From an uncultured Spirochaetales bacterium (GTDB lineage Bacteria; Spirochaetota; Spirochaetia; Sphaerochaetales; Sphaerochaetaceae), in the NCBI GenBank assembly GCA_944388965.1, contig CALXKL010000001.1:1-64000 (forward strand): a DNA stretch of 64,000 nucleotides, written 5' to 3'. Made by a program: the position numbers and the translations under genes. Under the pieces are notes generated by a model, which was given only the letters and a program-made list of their open reading frames with translations, was not told where the DNA came from and searched no databases. Of the stretch, positions 54,858 through 64,000 are shown piece after piece; within the stretch, counting starts at the first letter, position 1; each line of letters starts with the position of its first letter.

Positions 54858-56723
54858 TTGAAGGATATGATCGTATACATACTTCCCGTTGCATTGTTCG
54901 TGGTCACATTGATCATAATCCTGGCCCTGAGGGCGGAGGACAAGAAGAGCCGGAGCCTCCAGATCGTGAAGGACAGGATCCAGGCCTTCCGTTCGGAGAC
55001 GCAGCAGACCATGGCCAGGATAAACGAGACGGCCAAGGATGCAAGTGAGCGCGTGGACGCGAAGACGAAGGAGGTGGCGGGGCTCATCGCCGAGGTGGAC
55101 GGCAGTCTCGACAAGCTCTCCAGACACAGGAACGACCTTGCGGCCTTGGAGTCCATCTGCCGTGGCTATGAGGTCGCGCTCGACAAGCTGCGCATCCAGA
55201 CGGAGCACGCCGAGGACCGTATCGGAGCGGTGTCCAGAGAGGTGGAGAAGGCCTCGCAGATCGATTCGGTCGTCAAGGCCTTCGAGGACAAGGTCGCCGC
55301 GGTGCGTGCCGACATGGACATGCTTGCCCAGTCCTTCGACGAGCTCGTGAGCAGGTCCCGGGACGATCTGGACCAGGTCGCCCGCGAGCATGAGGAGACC
55401 GCCAGGGAGCTCAGAAGCCGCTTCGTGGACGACCTGTCCGCCAGCAGGGAGGACTTCGGAACATATATCGATGATGTCAGAAGCGACATGGACAGGAGGC
55501 AGGAGGATCTCAGAAGCTATGTCGACGCCTCCCGTGACGAACTCGGCAGGCAGGGGCAGGAGGCGATGAGCCAGGTGGAGCAGTCCATCACCCGTCTTGG
55601 CCAGGAGCGCGAGGACCTTGGTTCGTTCATCGACGAATCCAGGACGTCCCTTGAGTCCCTCAGGAGCGGAATCGAGGAGTTCAGGACCTCGGTCATGGCG
55701 TCTCTGGATGACGGAAGGACGCAGCTGGAACAGGAGAAGGAGACGTGTATTGCGGACGCCTCGTCCACATACGAAAGGCTCGCCGGCGAACTGGCCGAAT
55801 CGAGCGCGAAGATGGAGAGTGCGATGAACAGCGGGAAGGAGGCCATGGATGCGGCCATCTCGTCCCGGAGGGAACAGCTCGACGAGTTCCTGGAGTCCGT
55901 GAAGGCCGACGTCTCATCGCTGGATGAACGGCGTGCCGGAATCGAGGAGCAGGTGGGTCGCCTCTCTGCAAAGGGTGATGAGGTGTTCGACGACTTCTCG
56001 ACCCGTGTCCAGGACCTGTCCACATCGTCCCGCAATTCGTTCTCATCTATGATGATGGAAGGCGAGGACAATCTGACCAGACTGGCACAGGACCTTCGCA
56101 GCCGTTTCGAATCGGACAGCGCCGAGCAGTTCCGCCGGCTTGACGAGGCCAGATCGTCGTTCAGTGCGCTGCATCAGGAGCAGAAGGCCCTTGTCGAGAA
56201 GGAGGAGGCGGATTACGTCCAGCGTGTCAGAGCAGAACTGGCAGCCGCGATGGACGCGGAAACGAAGAGGGTCTCCGCGGTGTTCGACTCCATGACGGCG
56301 GCCGGGACCGAGCAGCTGGGCAACTTCGCCAGGAAGCTGACCGAAATCAGGGAGGCGGTGTCCATGCTCAACCAGGGCGTCAACGAGAGCCTTGGCCGTG
56401 CGGCCGAGAAGCTGGCCCAGATCCAGAGCCGGCTCACCGCCTCTGAGGCGTCGCTGAACGATACCCAGAGCAAGGTCACCACCGCCAAGGAGGAGCTTTT
56501 CAACATCCAGAGGGAGCACAAGGCCATTCAGGACGAGGTCGGCAAGGCCCGCAAGGAGCTCGAGTGGCTCCAGCTGAAGGCGCAGGACGCCAGACGGGAC
56601 CGGCAGAACGAGGAGGCCCGGATGGTGAAGCTCCAGATGGAGGATGGCCGCAGAAGCGCCCCCGGAGACGAAGGTACGCAGTTCGTCGGCCAGGAGGAGG
56701 ACATCCCCATCGACGACGAGTGA
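54858..56723 (+). CDS. Long membrane-anchored coiled-coil protein (SpiroCoCo type)
   Basis: A 621-residue protein with one N-terminal transmembrane helix (about residues 5-25) and then nearly uninterrupted heptad-rich helix to about 590, full of Glu, Asp, Arg, Ser and Gln, ending in an acidic tail. It matches the general form of the spirochaete-specific coiled-coil family called SpiroCoCo. Such proteins are thought to be structural at the cell envelope; no function is proven. TTG 54858 has GGAG 4 bases upstream; ATG 54867 is the alternative. It is last in the ptsI-der-HAD unit. Confidence 0.75.
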   Translation: MKDMIVYILPVALFVVTLIIILALRAEDKKSRSLQIVKDRIQAFRSETQQTMARINETAKDASERVDAKTKEVAGLIAEVDGSLDKLSRHRNDLAALESICRGYEVALDKLRIQTEHAEDRIGAVSREVEKASQIDSVVKAFEDKVAAVRADMDMLAQSFDELVSRSRDDLDQVAREHEETARELRSRFVDDLSASREDFGTYIDDVRSDMDRRQEDLRSYVDASRDELGRQGQEAMSQVEQSITRLGQEREDLGSFIDESRTSLESLRSGIEEFRTSVMASLDDGRTQLEQEKETCIADASSTYERLAGELAESSAKMESAMNSGKEAMDAAISSRREQLDEFLESVKADVSSLDERRAGIEEQVGRLSAKGDEVFDDFSTRVQDLSTSSRNSFSSMMMEGEDNLTRLAQDLRSRFESDSAEQFRRLDEARSSFSALHQEQKALVEKEEADYVQRVRAELAAAMDAETKRVSAVFDSMTAAGTEQLGNFARKLTEIREAVSMLNQGVNESLGRAAEKLAQIQSRLTASEASLNDTQSKVTTAKEELFNIQREHKAIQDEVGKARKELEWLQLKAQDARRDRQNEEARMVKLQMEDGRRSAPGDEGTQFVGQEEDIPIDDE

Positions 56724-56736
56724 GCTTATGAATGCC

Positions 56737-56765
56737 AAGCCTCTTGACCATTGGTCGGGAGGCTT
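56737..56765 (+). terminator. Hairpin after the coiled-coil gene
   Basis: Thirteen base pairs, AAGCCTCTTGACC (56737-56749) with GGTCGGGAGGCTT (56753-56765), two of them G-U, three-base loop. ATTAGC follows, so the U tract is weak. Confidence 0.6.
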
Positions 56766-56820
56766 ATTAGCTTTCATGTGCAATTGATGAGAGGGCTTTC
56801 CGCAACAGGAGAGTTTTTTT

Positions 56821-57450
56821 ATGGCAAGGAAGAAGAGAGAGGATATGGAAGAGGAGAAGAGGAAGGACGACGTCCAGGAGGATGTCGTGGCCGAGACGCT
56901 TGACGAAGGATCATCCGTACAGGAGCCGGAGACGGAACCCGACAAGGGAGACACTGCAGCCGACGAGGACGCTCTTGCAAGACTGGAGGACGAGAACAGG
57001 GCGCTTGCCCGGCAGGTGGAGGAGCTCAAGGACCGCCTGGTGCGCAATGCCGCGGATACCGAGAACTACAAGAAGAGGCTCCAGCGTGACAAGGAGGAGG
57101 CGGTCAGGTATGCCAACACGGCCCTGGTCAAGGACCTCATCGGTCCGATGGACGACTTCTCACGCGCCCTGGACGCCGCAGAGCAGAGCAGCAACTTCGA
57201 GGCCCTCAAGGAGGGTGTCAGGATGATAGAGGACAGACTCTACACCACTCTCAAGAACAACTGGGGACTGGAGGTCATCGACAAGAGCGACGTTCCGTTC
57301 GATCCGGAGGAGCACGAGGCCTGCCTGATGGAGGAGGTCGACGGACTTGATGAGGATACCGTCACCATGATGCTCCAGAAGGGCTACAAGCTCAACGGCA
57401 GGGTCATCCGCCCCGCGAAGGTCAAGGTGGGACGGAGTCCCAGGAGTTGA
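56821..57450 (+). CDS. grpE: Nucleotide exchange factor GrpE
   Basis: A 209-residue dimeric factor that swaps ADP for ATP on DnaK. A charged disordered N-terminus is followed by a long coiled coil (about 40-110, with ADTENYKKRLQRDKEE) and a beta domain with GVRMIEDRLYTTL and NGRVIRPAKVKV. ACAGGAGAG lies before ATG 56821. It starts the grpE-dnaK-dnaJ unit; hrcA, often first, is absent, and no CIRCE element is seen upstream. Confidence 0.95.
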   Translation: MARKKREDMEEEKRKDDVQEDVVAETLDEGSSVQEPETEPDKGDTAADEDALARLEDENRALARQVEELKDRLVRNAADTENYKKRLQRDKEEAVRYANTALVKDLIGPMDDFSRALDAAEQSSNFEALKEGVRMIEDRLYTTLKNNWGLEVIDKSDVPFDPEEHEACLMEEVDGLDEDTVTMMLQKGYKLNGRVIRPAKVKVGRSPRS

Positions 57451-57531
57451 CGATTGAATCCCGCTTTATTACATTAGCTTGCGGGTTGGGAAGACCACAT
57501 AGATCAAATACTGATACGAGAGGAAAAGACA

Positions 57532-59466
57532 ATGGGAAAGATAATCGGAATCGACCTTGGAACCACAAACAGCTGCGTTGCCGTCATGGAAGGCAATGAG
57601 CCCAAGGTCATCACAAATGCAGAAGGGGACAGGACGACGCCTTCCGTCGTCGGCTACAAGAGCGAGAGCGAGCGTGTCGTCGGCCGCCCTGCGAAGAACC
57701 AGATGATAACGAATCCGGAGAACACCGTGTTCTCCATCAAGAGGTTCATGGGACGCAAGTACCATGAGGTGACGGAGGAGATCAAGCTGATCCCCTACAA
57801 GGTCGTCGCCGGAGCAGGCGATGAGATCAAGGTGGACATCCGCGGCAAGCTCCTCAGCCCGCAGGAGATCTCTGCCGAGGTCCTGATGAAGATGAAGAAG
57901 ACCGCGGAGGACTATCTCGGAGAGCCCGTCACCGAAGCCGTCATCACCGTCCCTGCATACTTCAACGATGCACAGAGACAGGCCACGAAGGACGCCGGCA
58001 GAATCGCGGGTCTCGAGGTCAAGAGGATCGTCAACGAACCCACCGCCGCGGCTCTGGCCTACGGATTCGGAAAGGACACCTCCAAGGACGAGACGATCGC
58101 CGTCTACGATCTTGGTGGAGGTACGTTCGACATCTCGATCCTCGAGCTGGGCGATGGCGTCTTCGAGGTCAAGTCGACCAACGGCGACACCCATCTGGGT
58201 GGCGACAACATCGACCAGATGCTGATCAACTGGATGGTCGAGAGCTTCAGGAACGAGACCGGAATCGACCTGACGAAGGACAAGATGGCGCTCCAGAGAC
58301 TGAAGGAGGCCGCCGAGAACGCCAAGATCGCGCTTTCGTCCTCGCAGAACACCGACATCAACCTGCCCTTCATCGCGGCGGACTCCACAGGCCCGAAGAA
58401 CCTGCAGATGTCGCTTTCCAGGGCGAAGTTCGAGCAGATGATCGCCCCGATCATCGAGAAGACCAAGACCCCGTGCATCAACGCCATGAGGGATGCGGGA
58501 ATTACGGCCGATGACATCGACGAGGTCATCCTCGTAGGTGGATCCACGAGAATCCCCGCGGTGCAGGAGCTGGTCAAGGACCTGTTCAAGAAGGACCCGC
58601 ACAAGGGAGTCAACCCCGATGAGGTCGTCGCGGTCGGCGCCGCGATCCAGGGAGGTATCCTCAAGGGAGACGTCAAGGACGTCCTGCTTCTGGATGTCAC
58701 ACCGCTTTCCCTCGGCATCGAGACGCTTGGCGGCGTGAACACGAAGCTCATCGAGAGGAACACGACGATCCCCACCAAGAAGAGCCAGATCTTCTCCACC
58801 GCAGCCGATGGACAGACCGCCGTTTCGATCCACGTCCTGCAGGGAGAGAGGGAGCTTGCCAGCCAGAACAGGACTCTTGGCAAGTTCGACCTGGTCGGAA
58901 TCCCCGCCGCTCCCAGGGGCGTTCCTCAGATCGAGGTCACATTCGACATCGATGCCAACGGTATCGTGCACGTAAGTGCCAAGGACCTTGGCACCGGCAA
59001 GGAGCAGAAGATCAGGATCGAGACCTCGTCCGGCCTTTCCGAGTCCGAAATCGAGAAGATGGTCAAGGACGCCGAGGCCCATCAGGCCGAGGACAGGAAG
59101 CTGAGGGAGCAGATCGAGGCGAAGAACAACGCCGAGAGCGTGGTATACGCCACGGAGAAGGCCCTCAAGGAGTACGGCGACAAGGTCTCCGCATCCGAGA
59201 AGTCGAAGATCGAGGATGCGCTCAAGGCCCTCAAGGACACGCTGGCATCCACCTCCGCCACCGCCGAGGAGATCAAGGCGAAGACGGATGCGTTGCAGCA
59301 GGCCTCCATGGAGCTTGGGCAGAAGGTCTATGAGGCGGCCCAGGCCCAGCAGCAGGCTGGACAGGGTGCAACCGGCGCTTCATCCACCCAGGGCCCCGAG
59401 GCAGGAGGCGCAGGTGCCGGCGGAGCCGACGATGCCGTGGATGCCGACTTCGAGGAAGTCAAATAG
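57532..59466 (+). CDS. dnaK: Chaperone DnaK (Hsp70)
   Basis: A 644-residue chaperone with an ATPase domain (1-380: [42 protein letters not shown]), linker [16 protein letters not shown], peptide-binding domain and helical lid, ending in a Gly/Ala-rich tail and DADFEEVK. The C-terminus has the EEVK form of the bacterial family. Length is standard. GAGAGGAAAAGAC precedes ATG 57532; an 82-base gap with a CCCGC/GCGGG hairpin lies after grpE. Confidence 0.97.
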   Translation: MGKIIGIDLGTTNSCVAVMEGNEPKVITNAEGDRTTPSVVGYKSESERVVGRPAKNQMITNPENTVFSIKRFMGRKYHEVTEEIKLIPYKVVAGAGDEIKVDIRGKLLSPQEISAEVLMKMKKTAEDYLGEPVTEAVITVPAYFNDAQRQATKDAGRIAGLEVKRIVNEPTAAALAYGFGKDTSKDETIAVYDLGGGTFDISILELGDGVFEVKSTNGDTHLGGDNIDQMLINWMVESFRNETGIDLTKDKMALQRLKEAAENAKIALSSSQNTDINLPFIAADSTGPKNLQMSLSRAKFEQMIAPIIEKTKTPCINAMRDAGITADDIDEVILVGGSTRIPAVQELVKDLFKKDPHKGVNPDEVVAVGAAIQGGILKGDVKDVLLLDVTPLSLGIETLGGVNTKLIERNTTIPTKKSQIFSTAADGQTAVSIHVLQGERELASQNRTLGKFDLVGIPAAPRGVPQIEVTFDIDANGIVHVSAKDLGTGKEQKIRIETSSGLSESEIEKMVKDAEAHQAEDRKLREQIEAKNNAESVVYATEKALKEYGDKVSASEKSKIEDALKALKDTLASTSATAEEIKAKTDALQQASMELGQKVYEAAQAQQQAGQGATGASSTQGPEAGGAGAGGADDAVDADFEEVK

Positions 59467-59491
59467 GCTCGTTTCCTGAAACGGGAGAGAG

Positions 59492-59517
59492 GACATGCCG
59501 GTTCACGCCGGCATGTC
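59492..59517 (+). promoter_or_regulatory. Perfect hairpin between dnaK and dnaJ
   Basis: A ten-bp stem, GACATGCCGG (59492-59501) with CCGGCATGTC (59508-59517), 25 bases after the dnaK stop and 16 before dnaJ. It may lower dnaJ expression relative to dnaK or protect the dnaK mRNA 3' end. No U tract. Confidence 0.5.
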
Positions 59518-59533
59518 TCATATGGGGATAGAA

Positions 59534-60649
59534 ATGGCAAAACGGGATTATTATGAGGTTCTGGGTGTCGCGAAGAACGCGAGCGAGGAGGAGATAAAGA
59601 AGGCCTACCGCAAGATCGCCATGGCGAACCACCCGGATACGCATCCCAATGACAAGGATGCCGAGGAGCGCTTCAAGGAGGCCAGCGAGGCGTATGAGGT
59701 GCTCTCCGACAAGACCAAGAGACAGAACTACGACCAGTTCGGCTTCGCCGGTGTCGACGGTGCCGCCGGCGGGTATTCCAATGTCTATCGCGACTTCTCC
59801 GACCTGTTCTCCGGAAGCGGGTTCGGCGGATTCGGCGACATATTCGACTCCTTCTTCGGTGGAGGGTCCAGAAGCCGCTCGTCGTCGCCGAACGTGGTGC
59901 GCGGCGCATCGCTCCAATACACCGCGACGGTATCCTTCAAGGATGCGATATTCGGCACCAAGGTGGATGTGTCATACACCCATGACGACGCCTGCGAGAC
60001 CTGCCATGGCACCGGGGGCAGCGGGATGAAGACATGCCCGACATGTCATGGCTCTGGGCAGGTGGCCAGAGGAAGCGGCTTCTTCCAGATGGCGACCACG
60101 TGTCCCACATGTCATGGCAGCGGACAAGTGATCGAGAATCCATGCTCGACCTGTCATGGCACCGGGCTACGCAAGAAGAGCGAGAAGCTTTCAGTGACGA
60201 TTCCATGCGGAACGGAGGACGGTACACGGCTCGTGCTCAGAGGCAAGGGCAACGCCGGACCGAACGGCGGGCCTGCAGGTGATCTGCTGGTCTCGGTGCA
60301 TGTCCTTGATGACAGGTATTTCGTCAGGGATGGCAGGAACGTCTTTCTCCAGGTCCCGATTTCGTTCACCCAGGCGGCTCTTGGTTGCGAGATCGAGGTG
60401 CCGCTCGTCGAAGGCGGCAAGGTCCGCGTCAGTGTCCCAGCAGGCATCCAGTCGGGCAAGAGCCTCAGGCTGAAGAACCGTGGAGTGCCGGCGTTCAGGG
60501 GCTCGGTGGACGACAGGGGTGACATGTATCTGACCCTGGTCGTCGAGACTCCGAAGCATCTCGGGCTCAAGGCACGGGGGCTGATGAAGGAGCTGGCACA
60601 GGTGCTCGGGGAGGATGCGAGCCCATCGCCGATTCCATTCGAAAGGTGA
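59534..60649 (+). CDS. dnaJ: Co-chaperone DnaJ (Hsp40)
   Basis: A 371-residue type I J-protein that stimulates DnaK and hands over clients. The J-domain (1-70) has the HPD motif in NHPDTHPND; then a Gly/Phe-rich stretch, the zinc domain with four CxxCxGxG repeats ([32 protein letters not shown]) and the C-terminal client domains. ATG 59534 is chosen because family members begin [11 protein letters not shown]. Confidence 0.96.
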   Translation: MAKRDYYEVLGVAKNASEEEIKKAYRKIAMANHPDTHPNDKDAEERFKEASEAYEVLSDKTKRQNYDQFGFAGVDGAAGGYSNVYRDFSDLFSGSGFGGFGDIFDSFFGGGSRSRSSSPNVVRGASLQYTATVSFKDAIFGTKVDVSYTHDDACETCHGTGGSGMKTCPTCHGSGQVARGSGFFQMATTCPTCHGSGQVIENPCSTCHGTGLRKKSEKLSVTIPCGTEDGTRLVLRGKGNAGPNGGPAGDLLVSVHVLDDRYFVRDGRNVFLQVPISFTQAALGCEIEVPLVEGGKVRVSVPAGIQSGKSLRLKNRGVPAFRGSVDDRGDMYLTLVVETPKHLGLKARGLMKELAQVLGEDASPSPIPFER

Positions 60650-60653
60650 CAGG

Positions 60654-60684
60654 AAGGCTCTGCACATCGCTGCAGGGCCTTTTC
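60654..60684 (+). terminator. Terminator of grpE-dnaK-dnaJ
   Basis: AAGGCTCTGCA (60654-60664) pairs with TGCAGGGCCTT (60671-60681), 11 bp with one G-U, followed by TTCATT. Confidence 0.7.
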
Positions 60685-60732
60685 ATTCCTGATTGACCAA
60701 GAGCGTGTTTCCACTGTAAGGTCAGCCTTGTT

Positions 60733-61479
60733 ATGGGCGAGAAGATCTATGGTCATCATGCCATCGAGGAGGCGCTTAAGAAGGCCTTCGCTGGCAGTAC
60801 GTTGTATATTGTGCGTGGTGGCGGTCCGGCGCTTGCCGCTCTCGAGCGCCAGGCTGTCCTGACCGGCAAGGTCGCCGTCAGGAAGGTCTCGAGGCCGGAG
60901 CTGGAGAGGATGATGCCCGGCTGTGACGTCAGGGGGGCCGTACTCGACATGGGTGGTCCCCGCCGTGGCGCCTCGCATCTGAAGGAGACCTCCGTCAAGG
61001 AGTTCTGCAACGGGCTGGAGGAGGGCTCGGGAGCGCTTGTGCTCGTGCTGGACGGGATAACCGATCCTCACAATCTCGGAGCGATACTCCGTTCGGCGGA
61101 CCAGTTCGGCGTCGACCTCGTGGTGATACCCGAGAGGCGCAGCGTCCAGGCCAACGAGACGGTCGTCAGGGTCTCATCGGGAGCGGCCCAGTACGTTCCG
61201 ATCGCCGTCGTCACGAACATCGCACGCGAGATCGAGACGCTGAAGGAGCATGGCTTCTGGATATACGGCGCAGACATGTCCGGCGAGGTCTCATACGACA
61301 TGGATTATGCCCACCGCAGCGCGATCGTCATGGGAAGCGAAGGGGATGGCCTCAGCCAGCTCGTCAGAAAGCGATGCGACATCATCACCAGCATACCCAT
61401 GCAGGGACATATCGACTCGCTGAACGTCTCCGTCGCCACCGGAATCCTGCTGTACGAATACAGAAGACGACAGCGCTAG
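60733..61479 (+). CDS. rlmB: 23S rRNA (guanosine-2'-O)-methyltransferase, RlmB/TrmH family
   Basis: A 248-residue SPOUT-class enzyme that methylates a 23S rRNA guanosine ribose (G2251 in E. coli). An N-terminal substrate domain (1-80, starts EKIYGHHAIEEAL) is followed by the knotted catalytic domain with NLGAILRSADQFG, VMGSEGDGLSQLV and IPMQGHIDSLNVSVATGILLYE (last part of the knot, in part). Standard length. Other TrmH enzymes are similar, so the exact target is inferred. Confidence 0.9.
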   Translation: MGEKIYGHHAIEEALKKAFAGSTLYIVRGGGPALAALERQAVLTGKVAVRKVSRPELERMMPGCDVRGAVLDMGGPRRGASHLKETSVKEFCNGLEEGSGALVLVLDGITDPHNLGAILRSADQFGVDLVVIPERRSVQANETVVRVSSGAAQYVPIAVVTNIAREIETLKEHGFWIYGADMSGEVSYDMDYAHRSAIVMGSEGDGLSQLVRKRCDIITSIPMQGHIDSLNVSVATGILLYEYRRRQR

Positions 61480-61545
61480 GTTGCCCTGCCGTGCCTGGCT
61501 CATGTCCATGGCCCGGCATGCCGACGGGATTGTGTCGGATGTCCT

Positions 61546-62817
61546 CTAGTCCTCTCTCATGAAGCGGTTGCCGATGTCCTCGCGGTGCCAGGCCCCCTTG
61601 AAGCGGAATGCACTGACATACTTGTAGGCCTGTTCGTTCGCGCCGTTGATCGTGTCGGAACGCCCGACGACCGTGAAGCATCTTCCACCTGCCGTGACGA
61701 GATTGTCGTGGCTGTCTCCCTTGACCGCACCTGTGAACACGCAAGGCAGCGTGCTGAGCGAATTGTACAGGAGGATGGGATCGATCGGCTCCACTGCGCG
61801 GCCGACCACCGGGTCCATCGGATAGTTCTCGCTCGCCACCACCACCGCGACCGTGCTGCCGTCCCTGAGCTGGAGCCGCTGCCGGTCCAGTCTGTCGTCC
61901 TTCATCGCGAGCAGCAGCTCGACTATGTCGTTGCGGATCAGCGGAACCATGGCCTGTGTCGCGGGGTCGTTGAAGCGTACATGGTAGTCCACGACGACCG
62001 GGATGTTCTCCTCGTTGACGATGATCGATATCGTGAGCACTCCCTTGTATGACAGGCTCTCGACCTTCATCGCGTAGATCGTGGGCTCGATCACCATCTC
62101 GCGTGTGGCCTCTATTATCTCGTCGGACAACGTGATGGGGCACACCGACCCCATTCCTCCGGTGGGGATGCCGTCCTCTTCGCTGGTGTACATGTAATCG
62201 GATGTCAGAGGCAGGGCGAAGTAGCCGTTGTTGTCGAGAAGTATCGTCGCCGTTAGATGCAGGCCCTTGATGTGCTCCTCCAGGAGGACGGGGCCGCGCT
62301 CGAACAGCTTGTCGGCGAAGGCCAGGAGCGCTTCGCTGTCGCATGAGTCGAGCATGATCCTGCTCGGGGCGAGGGTGTTGGACTTGAGCACGAAATGCTC
62401 TCCCGTGTGGCGGGAGAGGAACTTCTCCAGCGCCTGCCTGTTCTCGAACAGGTTGCGTCTGGGTGTGGGGATGTTGTGCCTGTCGGTGAATGCACGGGCG
62501 AAGTTCCTGTCAGCCTCGAGCTTCAGGGCTCTCTTCGGAGCTCCGAACGTGGCGATGCCCCTTTCGTTGAGGTAGTCTATCACGCCGGTGAAGAGCGGAG
62601 CCTCGGTGCCTATGAAGACGAAGTCGATCGCGTTCTCGAGGCAGGCCTCATACACCTCGACTGGATCAGCGGGGTCGATCGAGCCCAGATTCGTCGCGAA
62701 CCGTCCAGTCGCGACATTGCCGGGGGCTATGAAGAGATCGCCCAGGAAATTGCTCTGGTTGAACCACCATGCAATCGCATGGTCCTTAGCTCCGGAACCG
62801 AGAATCAGCACCCGCAT
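61546..62817 (-). CDS. purD: PurD-like ATP-grasp ligase (divergent GAR synthetase)
   Basis: A 423-residue homologue of phosphoribosylamine-glycine ligase. The fold and order match PurD: MRVLILGSGAKDHAIAWW start, FIGTEAPL, GIATFGAPKRALKLEADRNFA, GGMGSVCP and VRFNDPATQ. Several usually strict motifs differ: the ATP loop KADGLAAGKGV reads KSNTLAPSRIM, EFNVRFGDPE reads DYHVRFNDPA, and GREHA reads AKDHA. It may be a diverged PurD or a related ligase with another substrate. No other purine gene is nearby. GAGGAGG supports the minus-strand start at 62817. Confidence 0.75.
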   Translation of the reverse strand: MRVLILGSGAKDHAIAWWFNQSNFLGDLFIAPGNVATGRFATNLGSIDPADPVEVYEACLENAIDFVFIGTEAPLFTGVIDYLNERGIATFGAPKRALKLEADRNFARAFTDRHNIPTPRRNLFENRQALEKFLSRHTGEHFVLKSNTLAPSRIMLDSCDSEALLAFADKLFERGPVLLEEHIKGLHLTATILLDNNGYFALPLTSDYMYTSEEDGIPTGGMGSVCPITLSDEIIEATREMVIEPTIYAMKVESLSYKGVLTISIIVNEENIPVVVDYHVRFNDPATQAMVPLIRNDIVELLLAMKDDRLDRQRLQLRDGSTVAVVVASENYPMDPVVGRAVEPIDPILLYNSLSTLPCVFTGAVKGDSHDNLVTAGGRCFTVVGRSDTINGANEQAYKYVSAFRFKGAWHREDIGNRFMRED

Positions 62818-62885
62818 GGATTTCCTCCTCGTGTCATGATAGGCGTCCTTGAAGACCCTTGTATCACATTCTAAGACCGGAGAGG

Positions 62886-63884
62886 TCAAAACTCAAATGT
62901 ATTTTCGACTTGTGGCACCGCCCCTTCGTCGTCCAGCATGTCCAGGGCCCTTTCGTAGTCCTCCCGCGATCTGGCGACATTGATCATGGCCTTCGCCTGG
63001 CCGGCTCCTCTCAGCCCCTTGACGTAATGGACGGCATGCTTCCTCATGTCGCGCATGGCCACGTCATCGCCGAAGGCCTGCACCATATAGTCGAGGTGCC
63101 TGAGCATGGTGGTCTTCCTCTCCTTTAGAGACACCTGCCAGCCCCGTCCTTCCTGGAGCCTTGCCGCCTGGGTGAATATGAACGGGTTGCCCATCGCCCC
63201 GCGGGCGATCATCACGCCGTCGCATCCTGTCCTGTCCATCACGTCGACGGCATCCTGTGCACTGAAGATGTCGCCGGATGCGAATATCTTCACGTCCGTA
63301 CCCCTCATGTGCTCCTTCAGCCTGGCTATGTGGCTCCAGTCCGCCTTTCCGCTGTAGCCCTGGCTCCTGGTGCGGGCATGCAGCGTCAGCATCCATGCGC
63401 CGGCATCGGCAGCGGCTGATGCCACCTCCATGTAGTTGAGCGAGGACGAGTCCCATCCGAGACGGAACTTGACGCTGACGGGGCAGGGGGTGTTGCGTAC
63501 GAGATGGTCGACTATCCTGTGGATTTCGTCCGGTCTCCTCATAAGGGCGCTTCCGGCCCCGGTCTTCACCACTTTCGCCACAGGGCAGCCGCAGTTTATG
63601 TCTATCATGTCCGGCGCATATTCCATCAGTCTGTCCACACAGCGCATGAACGGATCCAGCGACGGGCCGAACAGCTGGGCGACTAGGGGCTTCTCCTCGT
63701 CGTATCGTGCGAGGAGGGCCTCCGTGTTCCGGCTGTCGCGTGCAAGGCCCTCCGCGCTGATCATCTCGGTGATTGCGCCGCCGGAGCCCCATTCGTGCGC
63801 GATGTGGCGGAAGGGTGCATCCGTAAAGCCTGCAAGGGGGGCCAGGATGAAAGGCGACGAGAAGAGCGGAGCGTTTGGAATCAT
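62886..63884 (-). CDS. dusB: tRNA-dihydrouridine synthase, DusB-like
   Basis: A 332-residue FMN enzyme that reduces uridines in tRNA. It has the barrel start FILAPLAGFTDAPFR, the catalytic cysteine in DINCGCPVAKVVKTGAGSAL (in part), VKFRLGWD, LHARTRSQGYSGKADW and the flavin motif MIARGAMGNPF. The C-terminal helical domain is present. Which Dus subtype is not certain. The start at 63884 has a -10-like TAGAAG only 6 bases upstream, with TTTACA 17 bases further. Confidence 0.92.
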   Translation of the reverse strand: MIPNAPLFSSPFILAPLAGFTDAPFRHIAHEWGSGGAITEMISAEGLARDSRNTEALLARYDEEKPLVAQLFGPSLDPFMRCVDRLMEYAPDMIDINCGCPVAKVVKTGAGSALMRRPDEIHRIVDHLVRNTPCPVSVKFRLGWDSSSLNYMEVASAAADAGAWMLTLHARTRSQGYSGKADWSHIARLKEHMRGTDVKIFASGDIFSAQDAVDVMDRTGCDGVMIARGAMGNPFIFTQAARLQEGRGWQVSLKERKTTMLRHLDYMVQAFGDDVAMRDMRKHAVHYVKGLRGAGQAKAMINVARSREDYERALDMLDDEGAVPQVENTFEF

Positions 63885-63922
63885 AGGCGCCTTCTAGCAG
63901 AAAACGCCTTGTATGTAAAGCC

Positions 63923-63951
63923 TTGCAAGCAAGATGCGCTTGTGCTAAGGT
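63923..63951 (+). promoter_or_regulatory. Candidate promoter of the gene at the right edge
   Basis: TTGCAA (63923-63928), 17 bases, TAAGGT (63946-63951). The start point would be near the ATG at 63960. Confidence 0.35.
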
Positions 63952-63959
63952 TTTCGCAC

Positions 63960-64000
63960 ATGGGCAAGAAGAAAGAGTACAGAGGGGATGAATACGCGTA
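63960..64000 (+). CDS. Start of a gene cut by the window edge, possibly RlmE/FtsJ-type
   Basis: ATG 63960 opens a frame that runs to the edge: MGKKKEYRGDEYA. A short Lys/Tyr start of this kind is seen before the RKAKxEGYxARS motif of RlmE-type rRNA methyltransferases, but only 13 codons are visible, so this is a weak guess. Divergent from dusB. Confidence 0.4.
   Translation, partial: MGKKKEYRGDEYA

Noticed and set aside
56766-57531. CIRCE (HrcA) heat-shock operator before grpE or dnaK
   Set aside because: No TTAGCACTC-N9-GAGTGCTAA-like repeat is present; the CCCGC/GCGGG pair before dnaK is unrelated.

Overview
This 64 kb window looks like a chromosomal segment of a fairly GC-rich spirochaete, most probably of the Sphaerochaeta group. 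The evidence is: tuf heads the S10 ribosomal operon while fusA is absent after rpsG; the RpoB rifampicin pocket carries Asn where rifampicin-sensitive bacteria have Ser; a very long membrane-anchored coiled-coil protein of the spirochaetal (SpiroCoCo) type follows der; and outer-membrane beta-barrels are paired with lipoproteins. The lineage is an inference from gene content, not from an alignment.

Layout. 1-160: 3' end of a 5S rRNA gene and its terminator. 209-3193: compact GntR regulator / MATE transporter / low-molecular-weight phosphatase / one-domain asparaginase operon. 3216-8250: a methionine transport locus, metN-metI and metQ, split by a lower-GC insert with a beta-barrel gene carrying a G9 tract and a beta-helix-like lipoprotein. 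metQ is preceded by a 22-codon methionine-rich leader ORF. 8284-20291: mostly independent genes (rmuC, ornithine carbamoyltransferase with an ARG-box-like site, a TetR regulator with an operator over its start codon, clpB, a second beta-barrel/lipoprotein pair, a MobA-like nucleotidyltransferase with an AEC transporter, DUF554, glycogen phosphorylase).

20400-33074: tRNA-Thr, rpmG, tRNA-Trp, secE, nusG, rplK-A-J-L, rpoB-rpoC, rpsL-rpsG, ending at a strong terminator. 33147-33398: a small TSCPD protein on the minus strand. 33488-47802: a consensus promoter, tuf, then the merged S10-spc-alpha cluster from rpsJ to rplQ with secY and rpoA. fusA, rpsD, infA and adk are not in the places where many bacteria keep them.

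47873-56765: rny-ymdB, a GerMN-like membrane protein on the opposite strand, then ptsI-der-HAD hydrolase-coiled-coil protein in overlapping order. 56821-60684: grpE-dnaK-dnaJ. 60733-63884: rlmB, a divergent purD-like gene and a dusB-like gene, with the first codons of another gene at the right edge.

The most unusual item is the metQ leader (7227-7314). A strong Shine-Dalgarno starts a peptide with 7 Met in 22 residues, and the Met/Ser codons are complementary to that same Shine-Dalgarno. This suggests ribosome-mediated sensing of methionine supply. Other points of interest are the G9 tract in a surface-protein gene, apparently leaderless promoters, a PurD homologue with altered ATP-grasp motifs, and a long helix extending the acceptor stem of tRNA-Trp.
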